Source: Lachnospiraceae bacterium
GTDB taxonomy: Bacteria; Bacillota; Clostridia; Lachnospirales; Lachnospiraceae
Length of the DNA stretch: 64,000 nucleotides
Direction: 5' to 3'
Assembly (NCBI GenBank): GCA_017500935.1
Contig: JAFVXW010000020.1
Span: 25,998-89,997 of the forward strand
A program made the position numbers and the translations under genes. Under the pieces are notes generated by a model that was given only the letters and a program-made list of their open reading frames with translations, made no database searches and had not been told where the DNA came from. The stretch's first letter is position 1, and each line of letters starts with the position of its first letter. Shown here in pieces: positions 34,588 to 43,646 of this stretch.

Positions 34588-34845
34588 TTATAAGGTCGCG
34601 CTGGTAAACAGAGATTTCACATGATCGATCTCTTCCTGGGTTGCCTTGCTGGCAGGCACATAATAGGATTTTTCACGCGCGATCTGATACAGTTCTTCCT
34701 GAGACTGTTCGCAGGCAGTACGGATCTGCTTGAGGGCAGTTTTTAATTCCTTGTTTTCGGTCTGGGGAATCATTTCTCCAAAGCGCACCAGTTCACCGTT
34801 GATCCCGGTTAAGGTGTCTGCTACCATTGTCTTATCTTCCAACAT
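34588..34845 (-). CDS. spore coat protein CotF-like
   Basis: 85 residues, almost wholly helical: VADTLTGINGELVRFGEMIPQTENKELKTALKQIRTACEQSQEELYQIAREKSYYVPASKATQEE. The tail YYVPASKA with a following short stretch resembles the coat F family (ferritin-like helical bundle) of clostridial spores. It lies 15 nt after another small coat-like gene, forming a pair. Direct role in the coat is inferred from family. Confidence 0.75.
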   Translation of the reverse strand: MLEDKTMVADTLTGINGELVRFGEMIPQTENKELKTALKQIRTACEQSQEELYQIAREKSYYVPASKATQEEIDHVKSLFTSATL

Positions 34846-34860
34846 GTCGGACTCCTTTCC

Positions 34861-35046
34861 TTACTGCAAAAATTTCATCAAAGTCTGCTTGTTTTCCATC
34901 GCAGATTTTGCGCCTTTTTCAAAAAACTGCTTGATCTGCGGGTCCTGTGCGCTTTCCGCATACGCCTTCATTTTGCAGTGTGTGGTGTCATATCCGCCCA
35001 TCAGGTGACGGAGATTCTGTAAATCAAGTTCTGATAAATTAGCCAT
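34861..35046 (-). CDS. small CotF-family spore coat protein
   Basis: 61 residues from ATG 35046, with AAAGGAGGTAGCAGC upstream; the longer frame to 35142 is rejected because it lacks a binding site. Sequence MANLSELDLQNLRHLMGGYDTTHCKMKAYAESAQDPQIKQFFEKGAKSAMENKQ resembles the N-terminal half of coat F proteins. Paired with the gene at 34588. Confidence 0.75.
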   Translation of the reverse strand: MANLSELDLQNLRHLMGGYDTTHCKMKAYAESAQDPQIKQFFEKGAKSAMENKQTLMKFLQ

Positions 35047-35116
35047 GCTGCTACCTCCTTTACACCACAAGTATGCCCGCCGCCCCCTGTCTTTATGCAT
35101 CCTCTTTTTCCATTCT

Positions 35117-36007
35117 TCAGTGATTTCCAAAAACCTCTTCATAGGAAACGATCACTTCTGCAAACCCGCTGGAATACGGACCGATCTGCGCCGGAGGCAG
35201 ATAAAATACTATGCCGGTATCCCCGATATAAGCATCCACCTCATCCCAGTCCACATCGTCAATGATCTCTGCTGCATCCTCAAAATATTCCGCTTCCGGT
35301 GCACTTGTGATCAGGTCATAAAACTTTTTTTCCAGCATAGTCTCCCACTGATCTTCTGTCATACGGCTTTCGTGAAACAGTGTTGTGGGACAGCCGTCTG
35401 TACGCCGAAACCAATAGCTTTCGCGGTCGGAAACACCGTGATTGCCGCCCTCGTACAGCCATGATTCCATCAAAACATTGGCAAAGCCGTTTTGTACCGT
35501 AACCCGGCTCACATCATATTCTTCACTCCAGGCGCCCATCCATCCGGCATCCTTACTCTCTCTATACACCTCCAGCGCCTGCCGCCATGCTGCATCGTCA
35601 TCCTGCTCATATTCTTTGAGCTTACTGTCCTTCCACATTTCAAAAAAAGAATTCACGGATGTATGAAACTCTTCCTCCCCGATCAAAACCGGATATGCCA
35701 GTTTTGCCTCAAAAATCACAGCATCATCCTCTGCCTGAAAAGCTTTTTGTTCATACTTTATCTCATAGGTCAAATCTCCTGCACTTCCTCCCACCAAAGA
35801 GTCTGCATCCGGTGACTGCCCCTGGGCTGCCTGACTGCCGTTGTGGCTGTTTTCCATGTTCTGCTGTATATCTGACAAATTTTCCTGTTCCTGCGTCTGT
35901 GTCTGGGATTCTGTCTGCTCCTGCTGACCTGGGTCTTTCTTTTTCCCGCATCCGCACAAAAAAGCAAACAGCAGACAGACTGCGATGATCATACACTTCT
36001 TTTTCAT
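35117..36007 (-). CDS. DUF3298/RsiV-like lipoprotein
   Basis: 296 residues with a lipoprotein signal (CMIIAVCLLFAFLCGC; Cys near 20) and a Gln/Thr/Glu-rich linker (residues about 27-65). The rest has EDDAVIFEAKLAYPVL, EGGNHGVSDRESYWFRRTDG and a C-terminal VIFYLPPAQIGPYSSGFAEVIVSYEEV, the DUF3298 pattern (seen in RsiV and PdaC). GGNHG is a typical family motif. It may be a cell-surface sensor or carbohydrate-related protein; a sigma factor gene is not adjacent. Confidence 0.82.
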   Translation of the reverse strand: MKKKCMIIAVCLLFAFLCGCGKKKDPGQQEQTESQTQTQEQENLSDIQQNMENSHNGSQAAQGQSPDADSLVGGSAGDLTYEIKYEQKAFQAEDDAVIFEAKLAYPVLIGEEEFHTSVNSFFEMWKDSKLKEYEQDDDAAWRQALEVYRESKDAGWMGAWSEEYDVSRVTVQNGFANVLMESWLYEGGNHGVSDRESYWFRRTDGCPTTLFHESRMTEDQWETMLEKKFYDLITSAPEAEYFEDAAEIIDDVDWDEVDAYIGDTGIVFYLPPAQIGPYSSGFAEVIVSYEEVFGNH

Positions 36008-36126
36008 TATGCCTCCATTCCGGATCTGTGATCCATGGTTTTGTTAATGGAGAGTTTTCCCAGAAAAATGAACATCTATACTGATGTATGAAAAAAGTAT
36101 GCATCAAAAAACACACAGGCGCGCAA

Positions 36127-36167
36127 AAAAAGCGCCAGCCGCTTTTTTGCGGTTGGCGCCATTTTTT
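36127..36167 (-). terminator. glgA terminator
   Basis: On the minus strand GGCGCCAACCGC pairs with GCGG-TGGCGC around AAAAAA, followed by seven T. Confidence 0.85.
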
Positions 36168-36186
36168 ACAATCTTTATTATTTGGA

Positions 36187-37632
36187 TCAGCCGATCAGCC
36201 AGTCATACATTTCCTGATATTTTTTCGCGGATACAAACCAGGAGAAATCAGCTTCCATTGCACGAACAACGATCTTATCCCATTCGTCCTTCTTTTCATC
36301 GTAGATCTTCTGCGCATACTTGATGGTATTGAACATATCATGCGCATTGTAGTTGGTGAAACTGAAACCGGTTCCGGTTCCTTCAAATTCATTGTAAGGT
36401 TCTACGGTATCCTTTAAGCCGCCGGTCTCGCGAACGATGGGCAGAGTGCCGTAACGCAGACTCATCAGCTGGCTTAAGCCGCAGGGTTCAAATAAGGAAG
36501 GCATCAGGAACGCGTCACAGGATGCATAAATCTTGTGGGACAGCGGATCAGAGTAGTAAATCTGTGCGGAAACCTTGCCGTTATACTTTTCAGCAAAATG
36601 ACGGAACATATTTTCATAACGGGTTTCGCCGGTTCCCAGTACCACGATCTGCACATCTTCCTGACAGATCTCATCCATCATATAATCGATCAGGTCAAAG
36701 CCTTTCTGGTCGGTCAGACGGGATACGATACCGATCAGCATCACATCGTCTTTCTGTTCCAGACCAAGCTCAGCCTGCAGCGCACGTTTGTTTTTGATCT
36801 TCTCGGTCAGAACATTTTCTGCATTATAGGTATGTGCGATATACTTGTCATCTTCGGGATTGAAAGAATCATAATCGATGCCGTTAACAATACCGCGCAG
36901 ATCATTGGCTCTTGCATTGAGCAGACCGTTTAAGCCTTCGCCGTAGAAATCGGTCTTGATCTCTTCCGCATAGGTGTCACTTACTGTGGTGATGGCATCT
37001 GCATAAACAAGACCGCCCTTTAAGAGGTTTGCATCATTGTATGCTTCCAGCTTGTCGGAAGTAAACAGATGCATGGGAAGTCCGGTAATTTCCTGTGTTT
37101 CCTTAATATTCCATTTTCCCTGGAATTTTAAGTTATGGATGGTCATAACGGTCTTAATGTCACGATAGAAATCCATCACTTTGAAACGTTCCTTTAAATA
37201 TACGGGAATCAGACCGGTCTGCCAGTCATGACAGTGGATCAGGTCGGGCTTAAAGTCGATCACGGGCAGAATACAAAGCGCTGCTTTGGAGAAATATGCA
37301 AATTTCTCAATTTCAAACATGGCATTGTCGCTGTAAGGCTTAAATCCGCCGAAATAGTATTCACTGTCGATGAAATAATATTTGATGCCTTCATATTCTG
37401 CTTCCAGAATGCCCACATATTCATTCTTATAATAGTAATCCATATAAAAATGAGTAACAGGCTTTAAAAGATCCTTCATCTTCTGCGCCATACAGGTGTA
37501 TTTGGGCAGAATTACACGCACATCGTAACTTTCTTTATCCAGGCATTTCGGAAGAGAACCAACAACGTCAGCCAGACCGCCGGTTTTAATAAAAGGTACG
37601 CCTTCCGATGCTACAAACAAAATCTTTTTCAT
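36187..37632 (-). CDS. glgA: glycogen synthase (ADP-glucose)
   Basis: GlgA adds glucose from ADP-glucose to glycogen. 481 residues from ATG 37632 (GGGAGGACA upstream; the frame to 37677 is not used). GT5 motifs are visible: ASEGVPFIKTGGLADVVGSLP (residues about 7-27; KTGGL binds ADP-glucose), CHDWQTGLIPVYLK (about 127-140), GIVSRLTDQKGFDLI (about 290-304) and PSLFEPCGLSQLMSLRYGTLPIVRETGGLKDTV (about 375-407). It stands alone; glgC and glgD are outside. Confidence 0.95.
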   Translation of the reverse strand: MKKILFVASEGVPFIKTGGLADVVGSLPKCLDKESYDVRVILPKYTCMAQKMKDLLKPVTHFYMDYYYKNEYVGILEAEYEGIKYYFIDSEYYFGGFKPYSDNAMFEIEKFAYFSKAALCILPVIDFKPDLIHCHDWQTGLIPVYLKERFKVMDFYRDIKTVMTIHNLKFQGKWNIKETQEITGLPMHLFTSDKLEAYNDANLLKGGLVYADAITTVSDTYAEEIKTDFYGEGLNGLLNARANDLRGIVNGIDYDSFNPEDDKYIAHTYNAENVLTEKIKNKRALQAELGLEQKDDVMLIGIVSRLTDQKGFDLIDYMMDEICQEDVQIVVLGTGETRYENMFRHFAEKYNGKVSAQIYYSDPLSHKIYASCDAFLMPSLFEPCGLSQLMSLRYGTLPIVRETGGLKDTVEPYNEFEGTGTGFSFTNYNAHDMFNTIKYAQKIYDEKKDEWDKIVVRAMEADFSWFVSAKKYQEMYDWLIG

Positions 37633-37728
37633 GAAATGTCCTCCCATAAGTAAGATGTCCTGCTTACCCCCAAGCAAGCTTTACAATATTATACAACATC
37701 CGTCAATTTTAGGAAAGAATTATTTCAC

Positions 37729-38247
37729 TTATTTATACTGCAGTCTGATCTTATCTGCGATAAGGGCAATAAATTCGGAGTTCGTCGGCTTTCCCTTACC
37801 GGTATTGATGGTATATCCAAAGAGAGAATCCAGCGTTTCCATCCTGCCGCGGTTCCACGCCACTTCAATGGCATGACGGATGGCCCGCTCCACGCGGCTT
37901 GCCGTAGTCTGATATTTCTCCGCAATGGTGGGATACAAGGTTTTGGTAACAGATCCCAGCATATCCATATCATTGACGGACATGGATATGGCATCACGCA
38001 GATACTGGTATCCTTTGATGTGTGCAGGTACACCGATCTCGTGGATCATATCCGTCACATCTTTTTCCAGATCATGTTCCTTTGAACCCTCTGTTTTTGT
38101 TTCGCCAAGTTTTGTTTCATCGTTTTTGATGCTGCCAGCAGGCACCGTGATCATAATCTGAAACTCTTTATTGTTCTTCATCAGATCCGTCAGGATCTGC
38201 ACCACTCTTTCGCCTTCTCTTCCCGCCGTCAAACTAATCTGCTCCAT
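37729..38247 (-). CDS. Spo0A-type DNA-binding protein without receiver domain
   Basis: 172 residues from ATG 38247 (GGAGGATAATA upstream). There is no phosphoacceptor receiver domain. The C-terminal part (about 68-172) is the Spo0A effector domain: [71 protein letters not shown], including the recognition helix region [12 protein letters not shown]. The first 67 residues are unrelated ([22 protein letters not shown], then a charged linker). It would bind 0A boxes without needing phosphorylation. Candidate 0A boxes lie upstream. A longer frame to 38361 exists but lacks start signals. Confidence 0.85.
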   Translation of the reverse strand: MEQISLTAGREGERVVQILTDLMKNNKEFQIMITVPAGSIKNDETKLGETKTEGSKEHDLEKDVTDMIHEIGVPAHIKGYQYLRDAISMSVNDMDMLGSVTKTLYPTIAEKYQTTASRVERAIRHAIEVAWNRGRMETLDSLFGYTINTGKGKPTNSEFIALIADKIRLQYK

Positions 38248-38364
38248 TATTATCCTCCATTCCGGCTTTTTGCGTCCTTTTTCCGTAAAAAACATTGCTT
38301 TCCGACTGCAGCAGCAATCGGGAATACGTTTATTATAGGATTCCCATGCCGGATTCTGCAAGAA

Positions 38365-38427
38365 TTTGACATCGCGAAATAATGACCTGTTTCGTCCGCA
38401 TCAGTCTCATTCTGTCCTTATTCGACA
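38365..38427 (-). promoter_or_regulatory. candidate Spo0A boxes upstream of the Spo0A-like gene
   Basis: TGTCGAA on the minus strand (38421-38427) equals the 0A-box core, and TGTCAAA (38365-38371) differs at one base. Both lie 118-180 nt before the ATG. A 7-base motif can arise by chance, so support is moderate. The rest of the 300-nt gap holds the M28 terminator and no gene. Confidence 0.45.
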
Positions 38428-38488
38428 TATTCCAGTGCGAAACTTCTCGAAATTTCTGATTCAAAAACAGAATACTAAAAAGTGTGTA

Positions 38489-38524
38489 CATAAAAAACCC
38501 GCTCTCTGTGAGAAAGCGGGTTTT
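38489..38524 (-). terminator. terminator after the first M28 gene
   Basis: On the minus strand AAAACCCGCT pairs with AGCGGGTTTT around TTCTCACAGAG-type loop, followed by TTTATG. Confidence 0.8.
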
Positions 38525-38547
38525 CATCTTATCAGATAAGTATTGCC

Positions 38548-39783
38548 TTATTTCTTTTCAGGACGCTTGCGAAGCAGGTATTTGTCCAGTTCTTCTTTCA
38601 TGTTGTCAGGCATGGTCTTGGTAACAGGCATCTGTTTTGCATTTGCCATACGATCCAGGAATGCATCGATGAAGTCAATGTCATCGCTCATCTGCTGTGC
38701 GCTCATGATGTCAAGGCAGTCATGGCTGCAGTGGATCGCAGAACAGCCGCCGGGAGAGATACGTGCAAAGGAGATCGCAGGAACACCCTTGTCAGCAAAA
38801 GGAGTGGAGTCGCTGGAGTATACGCCCTGGCTTGCCTTGATCTGGAAGCCAACTTCGTTTGCAAAATATTCCAGATAATGAACAGTCTTTTCTTCGGTGG
38901 TACATACGCCGATGAAGCCGCCCATTACACAGCCGATCATATCAATATTTACACACAGATCAATGTTTGCCAGTGCGTCTTCATGATCTCTTACATATGC
39001 CTTGGAACCGTAGAGACCTCTTTCTTCGGAACCGGTCCAGATAAAGCGCAGACCGCGGCGATGAGGTTTGTTCATGTAGCTTTCAGCCAGTGCAAGCAGT
39101 GCTACGCTGCCGGACATGTTGTCGTATGCGCCGTGGGAAAGGGGAACAGAGTCATAATGTGCAGTCAGCGCGATATATTCATCGGTTTCGCCGGGCAGAT
39201 CCAGAACCACGTTGCGGGATTCACCTACATATTCTTCCTGTTTGATCACGATCTTGGCAGTCTTTGCGCCGCTGCGCACGATTTCGATCGCATCTCTTAC
39301 ATTGATATGTACGCCGAGCATCTTTTCATTGCCTTCAGCTACCATTTCTCTGAATTCTCTCTTGTCGATATCATAATCAGGGAAATGAACATTGCCGTCA
39401 TAGGTAATAAAGCCAACTGCGCCGTTTGCCAGCATATCCATATAAGACCAGCGTCTTAAATAGCCGTCAAATAAAACGATCTTACCCTTGCACTGTTTGA
39501 GAGAATATGCATCCTCTACATTGCGCAGATAAAAGAGTTCTGCTTCCACTTCGCCGCTTCCGCAGTTTAAGTAACCTTCACATTTGATTTCCTTGCCGTC
39601 AACAACTAAAACAGCTTCCTGCATGTTTGCCATCTGGATGGGGAACGCTTCGATTACTGCTTCCAGACCAAGCTTTGCACATTCATCCTGGAAGTATTTT
39701 GCTACCTGAAGTTCTTCCTCAGTACCGCCTGCATGAATATAGGCAGTATCCTGGAAAATCTGATCGATTTTTTCCAATTTCAT
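38548..39783 (-). CDS. M28-family zinc metallopeptidase, copy 1
   Basis: 411 residues. Metal ligands of the M28 aminopeptidase fold are visible: ALTAHYDSVPLS (residues about 208-219, His), GAYDNMSGSVALL (about 220-232, Asp), TGSEERGLYGS (about 251-261, Glu-Glu), VNIDMIG (about 279-285, Asp) and IHCSHDCLD (final His). A PA-like insert lies at about 90-180. No signal peptide, so intracellular. It shares most of its length with the next gene and follows it by 90 nt. Substrate likely small peptides. Confidence 0.9.
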   Translation of the reverse strand: MKLEKIDQIFQDTAYIHAGGTEEELQVAKYFQDECAKLGLEAVIEAFPIQMANMQEAVLVVDGKEIKCEGYLNCGSGEVEAELFYLRNVEDAYSLKQCKGKIVLFDGYLRRWSYMDMLANGAVGFITYDGNVHFPDYDIDKREFREMVAEGNEKMLGVHINVRDAIEIVRSGAKTAKIVIKQEEYVGESRNVVLDLPGETDEYIALTAHYDSVPLSHGAYDNMSGSVALLALAESYMNKPHRRGLRFIWTGSEERGLYGSKAYVRDHEDALANIDLCVNIDMIGCVMGGFIGVCTTEEKTVHYLEYFANEVGFQIKASQGVYSSDSTPFADKGVPAISFARISPGGCSAIHCSHDCLDIMSAQQMSDDIDFIDAFLDRMANAKQMPVTKTMPDNMKEELDKYLLRKRPEKK

Positions 39784-39873
39784 GATGATTTCCTCCGTTT
39801 TGGTTCCGTCTGTTCGGAACTGCTTTTCTTATTATAATCTTTCTGTACAGGATTGTCAAAAAGCAACTGACCT

Positions 39874-41106
39874 TTATTTTTTGCCGGGACGTTTGCGCAG
39901 CAGGTATTCAGCCAGTTCGGTCTTTAACTTTTCAGGAATTTCTCTGCCGACGGGCATCTGCTTTGCATTTACCATACGGTTGGTAAACTTGTTGATAAAT
40001 TCAATGTCGTCGCTTAACTGTTCCATTTTCAAAATTTCCACAGTATCATATCTGCAGTGTCCTGCTGCGGTATTGCCGGGAGCCAGACGTGCAAAGGAAA
40101 CTGCAGGAACGCCGTTGTCTGCAAAAGGAGTGGAGTCACTGGAGTATACGCCGGGTCTTGCAGACAGAGGGAAGCCTTCCTCATTTGCCATGTATTCAAT
40201 GTAGCTTACCAGCTTGTTTTCTGTGGTGCAGACTGCATGGAATCCGCCCATAACAGGTCCGATCATGTCGATATTGACACAAAGTACGATCTTAGCCAGT
40301 TCATCTGCATGATCCTTGCAGTATGCCTTGGCGCCCAGAAGACCTCTTTCTTCGGAGCCGCACCATACAAAACGCAGGCCGTAGCGGTGAGGATGATCCT
40401 TGAAGTATTCTGCTGCTGCAAGCAGTGCAACCGCACCGGACATATTGTCGTATGCACCGTTTGCCAAAGGAACAGAGTCATAATGTGCGGTCATCACGAT
40501 ATATTCATCGATTTCACCGGGCAGATCCAGAACCACATTGCGGGATTCACCCATATATTCATCCTGTTCGATCACGATCTTTGCAGTCTTTGCGCCGCTT
40601 CTGATGATCTCAACAGCATCTTTTACGTTGATATTGGCTGCAAGAAGCTTCTTTCCTGCACCTACAACAGCGCGCAGCTCCTTCTGGTCAATGTCATTGT
40701 TGTCAAAATGCACATTGCCGTCAAAAGTGATAAAGCCAACTGCACCGTGTTCAAAAATATCCTGGAAGGACCAGTGTCTGATGATGGTGTCGATCATAAC
40801 GATCTTGCCCTTGCACTGTTTTAAGCTGTATGCATCTTCCACATTGCGCAGGTAATACAGTTCCGCTTCCACTTCACCGCTGCCGGAATTCTTATATCCT
40901 TTGCAGGGAATTTCTTTTCCGTCAATATACAGTTTGGCTTCTTTGATATTTGCCATCTGTACTTCAAAAGGTTCAATGGATGCTTCCAGACCAAGCTGTG
41001 CACATTCCTTCTGAAAATACTGTGCAACCTGCAGTTCTTCGTCGCTGCCGCCTGCATGCACAAATGCAGTATCCAGAAAAATCTGATTCATTTTTTCCAA
41101 TTTCAT
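39874..41106 (-). CDS. M28-family zinc metallopeptidase, copy 2
   Basis: 410 residues from ATG 41106 (GGAGGATATAGCG upstream). All metal-binding parts are kept: MTAHYDSVPLANGAYDNMSGAVALL, CGSEERGLLGAKAYCKDH, VNIDMIGPVMGG, SSDSTPFADNGVPAVSFARL and GHCRYDTVE. It is similar throughout to copy 1, indicating tandem duplication; the two differ in the PA-like insert and in the final His segment (CSHDCLD versus CRYDTVE), so substrate range may have split. Probably an operon with copy 1. Confidence 0.9.
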   Translation of the reverse strand: MKLEKMNQIFLDTAFVHAGGSDEELQVAQYFQKECAQLGLEASIEPFEVQMANIKEAKLYIDGKEIPCKGYKNSGSGEVEAELYYLRNVEDAYSLKQCKGKIVMIDTIIRHWSFQDIFEHGAVGFITFDGNVHFDNNDIDQKELRAVVGAGKKLLAANINVKDAVEIIRSGAKTAKIVIEQDEYMGESRNVVLDLPGEIDEYIVMTAHYDSVPLANGAYDNMSGAVALLAAAEYFKDHPHRYGLRFVWCGSEERGLLGAKAYCKDHADELAKIVLCVNIDMIGPVMGGFHAVCTTENKLVSYIEYMANEEGFPLSARPGVYSSDSTPFADNGVPAVSFARLAPGNTAAGHCRYDTVEILKMEQLSDDIEFINKFTNRMVNAKQMPVGREIPEKLKTELAEYLLRKRPGKK

Positions 41107-41194
41107 CGCTATATCCTCCATTTAACAGGCTTTTTCTATGAAAGCTCTGTTTTTATCTTATCATAGTTTTCCCGTATTGAAAACGGAAAGCTCA

Positions 41195-42373
41195 CTAAAA
41201 TGCCTTGAAAAGTTCAACTGCTTTTCTGACGATACGATATACAGGACCTTCCAGCTCCTTCTGCGCATTTTTCAGTTCTTCCCGGATCTGAATGTTCTGC
41301 GGGCAATGCTTTTCACATTTGCCGCAGCCGATACAGTTGGATGCCTTTGTGGAATCCTTGCGCAGTGCGGTACACATCATATATTCCACACCTGCCCAGA
41401 ATCTGCCCTCTGCGAATCTTCTGTTATAGGCGGCAAAGGTTCCGGGAATGTCCACGTTTTTAGGGCAGGGCATACAGTATGCGCAGCCGGTGCATCCCAC
41501 CTTCATCTTCGCATTGATGGCTGCTGCCACCTGCTTTAACATCTGCTGCTCCTTTTCACCCAGCTCTCCCACCCGTGTTTCGGATGCTGTCTGTATGTTG
41601 TCGCGCACCATTTCTTCCGAATTCATACCGGACAGTACACAGCTTACCTGCGGCTGGTCAAACAGCCATTTAAAAGCCCACTGCGCCGGTGTATGCTTTA
41701 CGGGATACTCAGCAAAAATCTTCTTTGCCTCCTCCGGAAGTCTGCTGACCAACTTGCCGCCGCGCAGAGGCTCCATGATGATCACGGGAATCCCTTTCTG
41801 TGCTGCATGCATCAGTCCCTTTCTTCCGGCCTGAGTATGTTCATCCATGTAATTGTACTGAATCTGTACAAAATCCCAGTCATACACATCCACCAGTCTG
41901 CAGAACATATTGGAATTTCCATGGTAGGAAAAACCGATCTGACGGATCTGGCCGTTTCTTTTTTTCTCCTGAATCCATTCTTTGATGCCCAGCTCACACA
42001 GGCGGTTCCATGTTTCGATATCCGAAAGCATGTGCATCAGATAATAATCCACATGATCGGTCTGCAGGCGTTTTAACTCTTCCTGAAAAAGCTTTTCCAT
42101 GCCTTCTTTGCTTCTGATCAGATAATGCGGCAGCTTGGTCGCGATATTGACTTTATCACGCAGTCCGTTTTTGGCTAAAATCTGTCCAAGGGCTGCCTCA
42201 CTGCCCGGATACACATAGGCTGTATCAAAATAGTTCACACCGCCTTCGATGGCCAGCAGGATTTCTTTTTCTGTTTTTTCCATATCCGGTCTGCCAAGCT
42301 TTTGCGTAAAACGCATACAGCCATAGCCCAAAACGGAAATCTCATTGCCGTAACGGTCTTTTCTGTAGATCAT
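41195..42373 (-). CDS. aldo/keto reductase with C-terminal 4Fe-4S ferredoxin domain
   Basis: 392 residues from ATG 42373. The AKR barrel shows GYGCMRFTQ (about 17-25), NYFDTAYVYPGSE (about 51-63; Asp and Tyr), NIATKLPHYL (Lys, about 77-86) and DYYLMHML (His). After residue 290 two iron-sulfur motifs follow: CTGCAYCMPCPKNVDIPG and CIGCGKCEKHCPQNIQ, each with the Cys spacing of 4Fe-4S ferredoxins. Such fused reductases are frequent in anaerobes; electrons probably come from ferredoxin. Substrate unknown. Confidence 0.93.
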   Translation of the reverse strand: MIYRKDRYGNEISVLGYGCMRFTQKLGRPDMEKTEKEILLAIEGGVNYFDTAYVYPGSEAALGQILAKNGLRDKVNIATKLPHYLIRSKEGMEKLFQEELKRLQTDHVDYYLMHMLSDIETWNRLCELGIKEWIQEKKRNGQIRQIGFSYHGNSNMFCRLVDVYDWDFVQIQYNYMDEHTQAGRKGLMHAAQKGIPVIIMEPLRGGKLVSRLPEEAKKIFAEYPVKHTPAQWAFKWLFDQPQVSCVLSGMNSEEMVRDNIQTASETRVGELGEKEQQMLKQVAAAINAKMKVGCTGCAYCMPCPKNVDIPGTFAAYNRRFAEGRFWAGVEYMMCTALRKDSTKASNCIGCGKCEKHCPQNIQIREELKNAQKELEGPVYRIVRKAVELFKAF

Positions 42374-42442
42374 CTCAAAATACCTCTTTCTTCCCGACTC
42401 ACACAAAAAAAGTGTGCGGGTGTGCATTAAAAATCAGCTGCT

Positions 42443-42754
42443 TTAACGAACCAGAATAAATTCTGCCGCAAGCACCACCACACAGCAGATGACAGACACC
42501 GGCAAAAGCCCGGCACCGCACCAGGCGGCCGCAACACCCACGATCAGTGCCAGTGCCCCTGCAAGCGGACTCTGGGTTGCTTCCATGATCGCCGGAAATG
42601 TCATAACTGCCAGCGTCACATACGGTACATAATATAAAAATGACTGGATAAATCTGCTTTTGATCTGTCTGCGGATCAAGGTCATGGGCAGTACGCGGAT
42701 CGCATAGGTCACTGCTGCCATGACAAGCAGGTAAAGATATATATTTTTCTCCAT
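42443..42754 (-). CDS. azlD: branched-chain amino-acid exporter subunit AzlD
   Basis: 103 residues with four hydrophobic helices (YLYLLVMAAVTYAIRVLPMTLI, FLYYVPYVTLAVMTFPAIM, LAGALALIVGVAAAWCGAGLLPVS, VICCVVVLAAEFILV). AzlD proteins pair with AzlC to export branched-chain amino acids. The gene begins 4 nt after azlC, and RVLP is a conserved family motif. Confidence 0.9.
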   Translation of the reverse strand: MEKNIYLYLLVMAAVTYAIRVLPMTLIRRQIKSRFIQSFLYYVPYVTLAVMTFPAIMEATQSPLAGALALIVGVAAAWCGAGLLPVSVICCVVVLAAEFILVR

Positions 42755-42757
42755 CGC

Positions 42758-43513
42758 TTACTCCTCCTGCGCTTCCTGTTCTGCTTCTTTGGGAAACAAA
42801 AGTGCCGCAGCGGCAGAAAATACCACTGTTAAAATAATGGTTCTGGTTCCGGATGAAATTGCCGCAAACAAAGGCAGCACGGATGCCAGATAACTGGCCG
42901 CAAAACAAAGCAGGATCAAAACTGCGATCACTTTGTTTTTCTTGGCCGGCGGAATAATGATCGCGATAAACATGCCGTAAAGTGCCACTGAAAAAGCACT
43001 CACAAGTCTGACCGGCAAAAGATTTCCTGCAAGTCCCCCAAGCAGTGTTCCCAGTGCCCAGGCCGGAGAGGCAAACAGGATCGCACCGTACATATGCCAG
43101 GGATTTATGAATCCGGGTTTGGAGATCGCCACGCCAAACAATTCATCCGTAATAAAATAAGACATCAGCATACGGTGAAAACCGGACATCTTCGGATGGG
43201 CGCGCTGACTCATGGCACAGCTCATCAGCAGATAGCGCGCATTGGCGATAAAGGTCATAATGGCAGTTTCCAGAAGTGTCGCAGAGGCGGCGATCATGGT
43301 AAAGCCGGCATACTGTCCTGCAGATGCATGGCACAAAAGACTGGCAAGCATCCCCTGAAAAGGTGTCATTCCGGCATTTCTTGCAGCGATTCCCAGCGAA
43401 AAAGAAACCGCAAAATAGCCCAGTCCGATGGGGATTCCGGCTTTAAAGCCTTCCCGAAGCGCTTTTTTGTTTGCTGTCACCTTGCCTGACAGCATGTTAT
43501 CTTTCAGTTTCAT
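42758..43513 (-). CDS. azlC: branched-chain amino-acid exporter AzlC
   Basis: 251 residues. ALREGFKAGIPIGLGYFAVSFSLGIAARNAGMTPFQGMLASLLCHASAGQYAGFTMI (residues about 18-75) is the typical AzlC start, with later NARYLLMSCAMSQR and DELFGVA. Seven to eight membrane helices are seen. It is first in the azlCD operon. Regulation is not apparent in the sequence. Confidence 0.92.
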   Translation of the reverse strand: MKLKDNMLSGKVTANKKALREGFKAGIPIGLGYFAVSFSLGIAARNAGMTPFQGMLASLLCHASAGQYAGFTMIAASATLLETAIMTFIANARYLLMSCAMSQRAHPKMSGFHRMLMSYFITDELFGVAISKPGFINPWHMYGAILFASPAWALGTLLGGLAGNLLPVRLVSAFSVALYGMFIAIIIPPAKKNKVIAVLILLCFAASYLASVLPLFAAISSGTRTIILTVVFSAAAALLFPKEAEQEAQEE

Positions 43514-43598
43514 TATTTTAATCCTTATATTCCAATATTTTTGTGCTGCATTTTATCCAAAAGCACCACGAAACTTATCATAACACAGCCTGACACAA

Positions 43599-43632
43599 AA
43601 AGAAACAGGCTCCGGTCAATCGGAGCCTGTAA
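43599..43632 (-). terminator. terminator of the paaK-ACT operon
   Basis: On the minus strand ACAGGCTCCG pairs with CGGAGCCTGT around ATTGAC, followed by TTCTTTTTG. Confidence 0.85.
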
Positions 43633-43646
43633 ATTACAGAGTTTTT

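Noticed and set aside
36084-36115. Fourth copy of the dispersed palindromic element
   Set aside because: Only a loose GTATGC/GGCGCGC resemblance; the main hairpin here is the glgA terminator.
37228-37467. Plus-strand open frame within glgA
   Set aside because: No start signal, and glgA motifs cover this stretch.
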